From: Akkermansia muciniphila
GTDB lineage: Bacteria > Pseudomonadota > Gammaproteobacteria > Burkholderiales > Burkholderiaceae_C
Direction of reading: 5' to 3'
Assembly: GCA_943327015.2 (NCBI GenBank)
Contig: CALPVM020000172.1
Span: forward strand, 1-5,400
Length of the DNA: 5,400 nt
The translations under genes and the position numbers were made by a program. The notes below the pieces were generated by a model, which was not told the DNA's origin, searched no databases, and saw only the letters and a list, made by a program, of their open reading frames with translations. Positions 1 to 3,187 of the stretch are shown here, in pieces; the first letter of the stretch is position 1, and each line of letters begins with the position of its first letter.

Positions 1-194
1 CTCAAATTAGCGTTGCCGCAGGAGACGAGGTTCAAAACGGCCAGCCTTTGGTGTGCGTAGAGGCCATGAAAATGGAAATGTGGCTCTCAGCCCAAGCTGC
101 AGGCACCGTAGCTGCTGTGCATGCCAAGGTGGGAGATCAGGTCGAATCGGGCGCATTGCTGGTGGAACTCACTTTGCAAGCGGCTACTGAATAA
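1..194 (+). CDS. Biotin-carrying subunit of an acyl-CoA carboxylase, C-terminal end (partial)
   Basis: Only the last 63 codons are in the window (complete codons from position 3, stop TAA at 192-194). They form a biotinyl (biotin/lipoyl attachment) domain. The hallmark EAMKMEM is at 60-80, and the lysine codon at 69-71 is where biotin would be attached. The following AGTVAAVHAKVGDQV and the closing ALLVEL are the usual second half of the fold. In the family, this domain carries carboxybiotin from the biotin carboxylase site to the carboxyltransferase. A biotinyl domain ending the protein fits the alpha subunit of a propionyl-, methylcrotonyl- or geranyl-CoA carboxylase, but a stand-alone carrier or a decarboxylase alpha subunit cannot be excluded because the N-terminal part is missing. 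The next gene starts 20 bases downstream on the same strand, which suggests one operon. The biotinyl domain is certain; the substrate is unknown. Confidence 0.9.
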   Translation, partial: QISVAAGDEVQNGQPLVCVEAMKMEMWLSAQAAGTVAAVHAKVGDQVESGALLVELTLQAATE

Positions 195-214
195 ATAAGC
201 TCAAGGACAACACA

Positions 215-1081
215 ATGGAAAAAGCAATACTCACCTGCGCGCTTACGGGCGTACTCACCAACCCCAAACAATACCCCGTACCCGTAACGCCCGCCCAAAT
301 GGCCGCCGAGGCGCGCGATGCTTTTAATGCCGGTGCATCTATCATGCATGTGCATATTCGCAGCCAGGAAGATGGCTTTGGACACATGCCTTCGTGGGAC
401 CCTGATGTGGCGGAGGCCGTAGTCAGTGCCATACGCGAAGCCTGTCCGGGCGTCATCATTAACCTGACCACCGGCGTGGTGGGTAAGGATATTTCTGGCC
501 CGCTAAACTGCATCCGCCGCGTCAAGCCAGAAATTGCCGCATGCAACGCCGGTAGCTTGAATTACCTGAAACTCAAAGACGATGGCCATTGGGCTTGGCC
601 ACCTATGGTGTTTGATAACCCTGTGTCTAAAGTACAGCAGTTTTTAGATGTGATGCAGGAGTGCGGCGTTCACCCGGAGTTTGAATGCTTTGACGTGGGT
701 ATTGTGCGGTCAGTAACCATGTACCTCAAAGCCGGCATGCTAAAAGAGGGGATGGGGCGTGCAGAATATAACTTGGTGATGGGTGTTGCTTCCGGTATGC
801 CCTGCAGTGCCGAGTTGTTGGCACTGCTGCCGCAGTGGATGGCGCCGGACAGCATCTGGCAAAGCACCCTGATTGGCCGCTCTGAAATCTGGCCGGTGCA
901 CCAAAAAACTGCAGATTTGGGTGGCATGCTACGTACCGGGCTGGAAGATACCTTTTACTTACCTAATGGCGATCGCGCCAACGGCAACGGCGAACTGATT
1001 GCTGAGCTGGCAAAATGTGCTCAAAATGCAGGAAGATCGATTGCAAGTGCAAAAGAAGCCCGAGAGCTCTTAAACTTGTGA
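215..1081 (+). CDS. BKACE / DUF849 beta-keto acid cleavage enzyme (3-keto-5-aminohexanoate cleavage-type)
   Basis: This 288-residue protein has the length and motifs of the DUF849/BKACE family. These zinc-dependent TIM-barrel enzymes split a beta-keto acid with acetyl-CoA, giving acetoacetate and a new acyl-CoA. Visible motifs are ALTG near residue 9, HVHIR with candidate zinc ligands His45 and His47, NLTTG at 83-87, PEFECFD at 154-160, and RTGLED at 240-245. In the family prototype Kce, the last motif supplies the catalytic Arg, the zinc ligand Glu and an Asp, so Arg240, Glu244 and Asp245 should be their equivalents (mapped by eye). No signal peptide is visible, so it is probably cytoplasmic. 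The start is supported by AAGGA at 203-207, seven bases before the ATG. It follows a biotin-dependent carboxylase gene, so a role in the same degradation pathway is inferred. BKACE members differ widely in substrate (3-keto-5-aminohexanoate, dehydrocarnitine and others), and I cannot assign one here. Confidence 0.92.
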   Translation: MEKAILTCALTGVLTNPKQYPVPVTPAQMAAEARDAFNAGASIMHVHIRSQEDGFGHMPSWDPDVAEAVVSAIREACPGVIINLTTGVVGKDISGPLNCIRRVKPEIAACNAGSLNYLKLKDDGHWAWPPMVFDNPVSKVQQFLDVMQECGVHPEFECFDVGIVRSVTMYLKAGMLKEGMGRAEYNLVMGVASGMPCSAELLALLPQWMAPDSIWQSTLIGRSEIWPVHQKTADLGGMLRTGLEDTFYLPNGDRANGNGELIAELAKCAQNAGRSIASAKEARELLNL

Positions 1082-1087
1082 TACAAT
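1079..1087 (+). promoter_or_regulatory. Extended -10 promoter of the tRNA-Arg gene
   Basis: TGATACAAT fits an extended -10 element (TGn followed by TACAAT, one mismatch to TATAAT). It would start transcription a few bases before the tRNA at 1098. I see no good -35 hexamer at 16-18 bases upstream, as is common for extended -10 promoters. The TG is part of the TGA stop codon of the preceding enzyme gene, so the promoter and the end of the coding region overlap. Transcription from the upstream operon could also contribute. Confidence 0.5.
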
Positions 1088-1097
1088 ACAAAGCTTA

Positions 1098-1174
1098 GCG
1101 GCTGTAGCTCAGTTGGATAGAGTACTTGGCTACGAACCAAGGGGTCGTGGGTTCAATTCCTGCCAGCCGCACCA
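1098..1174 (+). tRNA. tRNA-Arg (anticodon ACG), CCA encoded
   Basis: A complete cloverleaf can be drawn. The acceptor stem GCGGCTG (1098-1104) pairs perfectly with CAGCCGC (1164-1170), followed by discriminator A1171 and encoded CCA (1172-1174). The D stem is GCTC/GAGT. The anticodon stem CTTGG (1125-1129) pairs with CCAAG (1137-1141) around the loop CTACGAA, giving anticodon ACG at 1132-1134, which is deaminated to ICG in bacteria and reads CGU, CGC and CGA. The variable loop is five bases, and the T arm is GTGGG-TTCAATT-CCTGC with one G-T pair on each side. All conserved positions are normal and nothing suggests a pseudogene. A terminator follows nine bases downstream, so the tRNA is a single-gene unit. 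Confidence 0.98.
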
Positions 1175-1182
1175 TAAGAATC

Positions 1183-1222
1183 AAGGACTTAGCGTTGAAA
1201 GATGCTAAGTCCTTTGTTCTTT
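1183..1222 (+). terminator. Rho-independent terminator of the tRNA-Arg gene
   Basis: AAGGACTTAGC (1183-1193) pairs perfectly with GCTAAGTCCTT (1204-1214), eleven base pairs. Three further pairs (two G-U, one A-U) close a GAAA tetraloop at 1197-1200. The tail TGTTCTTT after the stem is only moderately T-rich. Position and orientation fit termination of the tRNA transcript. Confidence 0.8.
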
Positions 1223-1233
1223 GTGGCTCTGGG

Positions 1234-1262
1234 ATACCATTTGGGTTACCGCTCAGTTACCG
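1234..1262. repeat. Phased TACC direct repeats behind the tRNA
   Basis: ATACCA (1234-1239), TTACCG (1246-1251) and TTACCG (1257-1262) repeat the core TACC at steps of 12 and 11 bases, about one helical turn. On the minus strand they read CGGTAAC, CGGTAAC and TGGTATC. Phased short repeats next to a tRNA 3' end recall the arm-type sites of tyrosine integrases, but no integrase gene lies in the window, so this reading is speculative. Confidence 0.35.
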
Positions 1263-1377
1263 TTTATTGTTTGCTTAAAAGATATTTTTTGCTCAGATTA
1301 AGTCGCATTGCTATCCTTCAAAGCTTGCAAATATCCCAATTTTTGCCCAGTATCGTCACCAGTATCTTCGGGTTTTC

Positions 1378-1391
1378 CAACTCGTGAGTTG
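1378..1391. repeat. Perfect 14-bp palindrome CAACTCGTGAGTTG
   Basis: The arms CAACT and AGTTG are separated by CGTG. GAGTTGG recurs at 1401-1407 and can also pair with CCAACTC at 1377-1383, so two alternative hairpins share one left arm. There is no T-run, so it is not an obvious terminator. It could be a protein-binding site or chance. Confidence 0.3.
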
Positions 1392-1476
1392 CAAAAGATT
1401 GAGTTGGTACATCTAATCGAAATTAGTTTATCAGCGTGTAGTTTTTAAATGAACATTTGAAATACAGCCATATAAC

Positions 1477-1842
1477 CTACAACTGATGTTGTTGTAACTG
1501 CTCCATCGTCACAAACTCAAGTACTTTTACATGGGTGCTTTCTAAAACAACGGGCGGCGCGACTCCGGCATCCAACGCTTCTTTCCAGCGCAAAGCACAC
1601 AAACACCAACGATCACCGGCTTTGAGCCCTGCAAAACGATATTCCGGTTTCGGTGTCACCAAATCATTGCCGCGTGCTAGCGAAAACTCTAGAAATGGCT
1701 GGGTGACTTTTGCGCAAATCACATGGCTGCCGTGGTCGTGTTTATCAGTGTTGCAGCACCCATCCCGGTAGTAGCCGGTCAACGGGTCGTAAGAACAGGG
1801 AACCAGTGCCGTCCCTAAAACATTCAGTGCGTTATGTGCCAT
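1477..1842 (-). CDS. DUF2237 family protein (COG3651-like), function unknown
   Basis: The 121-residue protein matches the DUF2237 family along its whole length. It has NVLGTALVPCSYDPLTGYYR near the N-terminus, DGCCNT at about 27-32, HVICA at 40-44, RGNDLVTPKPE at 57-67, GDRWCLCA at 76-83 and APPVVLESTH at 95-104. Six cysteines (Cys16, 29, 30, 43, 80, 82) lie in or next to these motifs. That suggests metal binding or redox chemistry, but no activity is established for the family as far as I know. An upstream in-frame ATG at 1870-1872 would add ten residues (MSWSRKRYRR) unlike the family. I chose the ATG at 1840-1842 because AAGGT lies eight bases before it and the family homology begins there. 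The start lies inside the 3' end of the phosphatase gene, an 11-base overlap, so the two are probably translated from one mRNA. Confidence 0.9.
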   Translation of the reverse strand: MAHNALNVLGTALVPCSYDPLTGYYRDGCCNTDKHDHGSHVICAKVTQPFLEFSLARGNDLVTPKPEYRFAGLKAGDRWCLCALRWKEALDAGVAPPVVLESTHVKVLEFVTMEQLQQHQL

Positions 1843-2329
1843 ACGTCTGTACCTTTTTCTTGACCAACTCAATTAATCCATCAGAGGCTTCTTCCACCAA
1901 ATCGAGAACGTGCTCAAATCCCTGTTCGCCGCCATAGTAGGGATCGGGTATCACCGAGGCCTGAGTAGATAGCAAAAACTCGGTAAAACCGCGAATTTTG
2001 TACTGCAAGGTTTGCGGACAACGCTCCTCCAGCAGCGCACGATTGTCCCAGTCCATGGTCAGCAGCAAATCAAACTGTTCAAAATCAGATAGCTGAACCT
2101 GCCGTGCCCTCAAAGCTGACAGGTCATATCCACGGCGCAGAGCATGCATCTGGCTGCGCTCATCAGGAGCTGAATGGGGGTGGTAGTTGTGCGTGCCGGC
2201 AGAGTCCACATGCACCAGCGGATGCAGAAGGTTGTCAGTCAGCTTCTTTCTGAACACGCCTTCGGCAGTCGGGCTGCGGCAGATGTTGCCCATGCAGACG
2301 AACAGAATTTTGAATTGGGGTGCTTGCAT
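1832..2329 (-). CDS. Low-molecular-weight protein tyrosine phosphatase
   Basis: The 165-residue protein is a class II (LMW) tyrosine phosphatase, a cytoplasmic enzyme that removes phosphate from phosphotyrosine through a cysteinyl-phosphate intermediate. The P-loop CMGNICRS at residues 12-19 gives the nucleophile Cys12 and the phosphate-binding Arg18. The catalytic acid is Asp129 in DPYYGG (129-134), with the usual two tyrosines after it. SAGTHNYHPHSAPD at 43-56 is the conserved second motif. Length is normal and no key residue is missing. The start is the only ATG that leaves the full first beta strand (FKILFVCMGN), but no good Shine-Dalgarno precedes it. Its 3' end overlaps the DUF2237 gene by 11 bases. 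No tyrosine kinase or capsule gene is nearby, so it may serve general signalling or metabolism rather than polysaccharide export. It is not recognisable as an arsenate reductase, although that is a related fold. Confidence 0.95.
   Translation of the reverse strand: MQAPQFKILFVCMGNICRSPTAEGVFRKKLTDNLLHPLVHVDSAGTHNYHPHSAPDERSQMHALRRGYDLSALRARQVQLSDFEQFDLLLTMDWDNRALLEERCPQTLQYKIRGFTEFLLSTQASVIPDPYYGGEQGFEHVLDLVEEASDGLIELVKKKVQTYGT
1851..1855 (-). promoter_or_regulatory. Ribosome binding site deciding the DUF2237 start
   Basis: Read on the minus strand, an A-rich run ends in AAGGT eight bases before the ATG at 1842. It lies within the last codons of the phosphatase gene. It favours the internal ATG over the one at 1872. 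Confidence 0.6.
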
Positions 2330-2441
2330 TGAATTTTTGACTATTGAAATTTGTTAGCAAATTATCGTTAAACAGGCCGTAGCAGTGTGTATTGAACCAA
2401 TACAGCGGCTTGCCATAACTACCCAACACATTTGCAACTTA

Positions 2442-2459
2442 TTCTTTCTAGAGAAAGGA
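2442..2459. repeat. Operator-like palindrome centred on TCTAGA
   Basis: TTCTTTCT (2442-2449) pairs with AGAAAGGA (2452-2459) with one G-T pair, around a two-base centre. A hairpin with such a tight loop is unlikely, so a binding site for a dimeric regulator is the more natural reading. It lies about 115 bases upstream of the phosphatase start. Confidence 0.35.
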
Positions 2460-2489
2460 ATACATACCCACACCACCTCTGCCCAAGGT

Positions 2490-2498
2490 TGTGGATAA
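2490..2498 (-). promoter_or_regulatory. Perfect DnaA box (TTATCCACA)
   Basis: The minus strand reads TTATCCACA, the strongest form of the DnaA box (TTATNCACA). I found no second good box in the surrounding intergenic DNA, so this is not a replication origin on present evidence. A single box near a promoter could place the phosphatase unit under DnaA control or titrate DnaA. Confidence 0.5.
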
Positions 2499-2507
2499 CA
2501 GCGGAAC

Positions 2508-2536
2508 AGTTTAAGTAAACCATTGGCCTACATCAA
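2508..2536 (-). promoter_or_regulatory. Candidate sigma-70 promoter of the phosphatase/DUF2237 unit
   Basis: On the minus strand, TTGATG (2536-2531) and TAAACT (2513-2508) are 17 bases apart; each matches four of six consensus positions. Transcription would begin near 2500, leaving a leader of about 170 bases. A DnaA box lies just past the predicted start. Such matches arise by chance in AT-rich DNA, so confidence is low. Confidence 0.25.
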
Positions 2537-2604
2537 AATTTCAGTAGTGCCTAAATAATAAGCAATGCATAAGAATAAATTCACCTTCAAAGCTTAAAGG
2601 GGGC

Positions 2605-2688
2605 ATGATGGCTAAAGGAATAGCACCAGCGTGGTCGTGGCGTAAACCGAAAATCTTCATGCAAACGAGTCCAGTGTGCACACAATAG
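2605..2688 (+). CDS. Candidate small ORF of 26-27 codons, unknown
   Basis: Two adjacent ATGs (2605 and 2608) open a frame that ends at TAG 2686-2688. The purine-rich AAAGGGGG at 2596-2603 is a possible ribosome site, four bases before the second ATG, which is short. The peptide contains AKGIAPAWSWRKPKIF and one cysteine near the C-terminus; it is basic with two tryptophans and has no obvious signal peptide or membrane segment. I recognise no family. It may be a leader peptide, a small regulatory peptide or a chance frame; conservation is the deciding evidence and I cannot see it from one sequence. Confidence 0.2.
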   Translation: MMAKGIAPAWSWRKPKIFMQTSPVCTQ

Positions 2689-2746
2689 CCGTTGATGCAC
2701 ATCGTTTACTGGCACGTTTTTGAAAGTATTTGGCGCTAAGGCGGGG

Positions 2747-2815
2747 TGTTCAGACCCACTAAGCACATCCCTCTTTGGATAGAAACTATCACAAATGACC
2801 TAATGGGCCTGAACA
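2747..2815. repeat. 69-bp inverted-repeat element with inner hairpin
   Basis: TGTTCAGACCCACTA (2747-2761) and the complement of 2801-2815, TGTTCAGGCCCATTA, agree at 13 of 15 positions. Inside lies a second hairpin: TTTGGATAG (2774-2782), loop AAA, CTATC (2786-2790), one bulged A, CAAA (2792-2795). The ends begin TG and finish CA, as in the terminal repeats of many insertion sequences, but the element is far too short to code for a transposase and I see no target duplication. It could be a miniature element (MITE or REP-like), a structured RNA, or a compound binding site. Confidence 0.6.
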
Positions 2816-2843
2816 GCACTATTATGACAGGGTGAACGGTAAT

Positions 2844-2908
2844 TATTAATCAAATTAGTCTATTTATACTGATTTTTTAACCAGTAAAACGATTGAATTT
2901 GATTAATA
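2844..2908. repeat. 65-bp AT-rich imperfect palindrome
   Basis: TATTAATCAAATT (2844-2856) is the perfect inverse complement of AATTTGATTAATA (2896-2908). In the centre, TACTG (2867-2871) and CAGTA (2882-2886) flank a TTTT loop closed by two further A-T pairs beyond an A-C mismatch. The structure begins 28 bases after the 69-bp inverted repeat and is not followed by a T-run, so a simple terminator is unlikely. Confidence 0.55.
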
Positions 2909-3044
2909 TAGAAGGTGTAATGTGATAAATGAGTGGCGTAGTGTGTGGAGGATTAAATCGTAAAAAATGTCGTTTCTACCCGTTAAAAAATTTACTTTTA
3001 CACTTTATGGTCGATGAAAATTTTTTACGTTGCTTTTTTAATCG
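2871..3044. repeat. Cluster of A6-tract motifs (GT(T)AAAAAAT) in both orientations
   Basis: The motif appears as GATTTTTTAAC (2871-2881), CGTAAAAAATG (2959-2969), CGTTAAAAAAT (2981-2991), ATTTTTTACG (3020-3029) and GCTTTTTTAATCG (3032-3044). The second and fourth form an exact inverted pair, CGTAAAAAAT with ATTTTTTACG. The cluster ends about 50 bases before the candidate ovoA promoter. A-tracts bend DNA and can attract nucleoid proteins or act as UP elements, which is inference here. Confidence 0.45.
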
Positions 3045-3093
3045 AACTGGTACAACAAATCCTATAAGCCAGATTTCACAGGCTCTTAAATTC

Positions 3094-3122
3094 TTGGTTT
3101 AAGCTTGAGTGCCGACTATGAC
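3094..3122 (+). promoter_or_regulatory. Candidate sigma-70 promoter of ovoA
   Basis: TTGGTT (3094-3099) and TATGAC (3117-3122) are separated by 17 bases; the -10 matches four of six consensus bases and the -35 three. Transcription would start near 3129, leaving a leader of about 60 bases before the ovoA ATG. No recognisable operator overlaps it. Confidence 0.3.
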
Positions 3123-3187
3123 ACAATAGCTTGGCTGATCCTGTCAAGGTTCACGGTATCGGGCAGATTTACGTATAGGATTGATTT

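Larger units (their letters stand above)
1215..1476. other. Gene-poor region between the tRNA terminator and the DUF2237 gene
   Basis: I see no convincing gene in this stretch. An open frame of 61 codons (1202-1387, plus strand) begins inside the terminator stem, has no ribosome site and resembles no family I know. What stands out is a set of TACC repeats at 1234-1262 and a CAACTCGTGAGTTG palindrome at 1378-1391, followed by another GAGTTGG at 1401-1407. A five-pair hairpin with a TTCG loop (1413-1426, read on the minus strand) lies after the DUF2237 gene but has no T-run, so it is a poor terminator. Confidence 0.6.
2330..3187. other. Long divergent intergenic region (858 bases)
   Basis: This region separates the minus-strand phosphatase unit from ovoA. 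I find no gene of recognisable family on either strand. It contains the DnaA box, the palindrome at 2442-2459, a possible short ORF, two long inverted-repeat structures and a run of A6-tract motifs, each listed separately. The segment from about 2840 to 3060 is markedly more AT-rich than the genes. Its length is far beyond what two simple promoters need, so it may hold a small RNA, a decayed mobile element or a regulatory array. Confidence 0.7.

Noticed and set aside
1202..1387. 61-codon open frame on the plus strand after the tRNA
   Set aside because: It starts inside the terminator stem, has no ribosome site and resembles no protein family; its hydrophobic look follows from T-rich DNA.
1413..1426. 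CTAAT-TTCG-ATTAG hairpin as terminator of the minus-strand unit
   Set aside because: The stem is only five A/T-rich pairs and no T-run follows on the minus strand.
1843..1872. Earlier ATG for the DUF2237 gene at 1872
   Set aside because: It would add MSWSRKRYRR, unlike the family, and lengthen the overlap with the phosphatase gene to 41 bases; the ATG at 1842 has a good ribosome site.
2235..2429. 64-codon minus-strand frame overlapping the phosphatase start
   Set aside because: It overlaps about 95 bases of the clearly coding phosphatase N-terminus in another frame and shows no known motif.
2674..2683. Perfect palindrome GTGTGCACAC
   Set aside because: A 10-bp palindrome is expected several times by chance in a window of this size.
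2997..3002. TTTACACTTTATG stretch resembling the lac promoter -35 region
   Set aside because: No acceptable -10 hexamer lies 16-18 bases downstream, so the resemblance is probably accidental.
2490..3060. Replication origin (DnaA box beside an AT-rich region)
   Set aside because: I find only one good DnaA box, and no replication gene is adjacent; one box does not make an origin.
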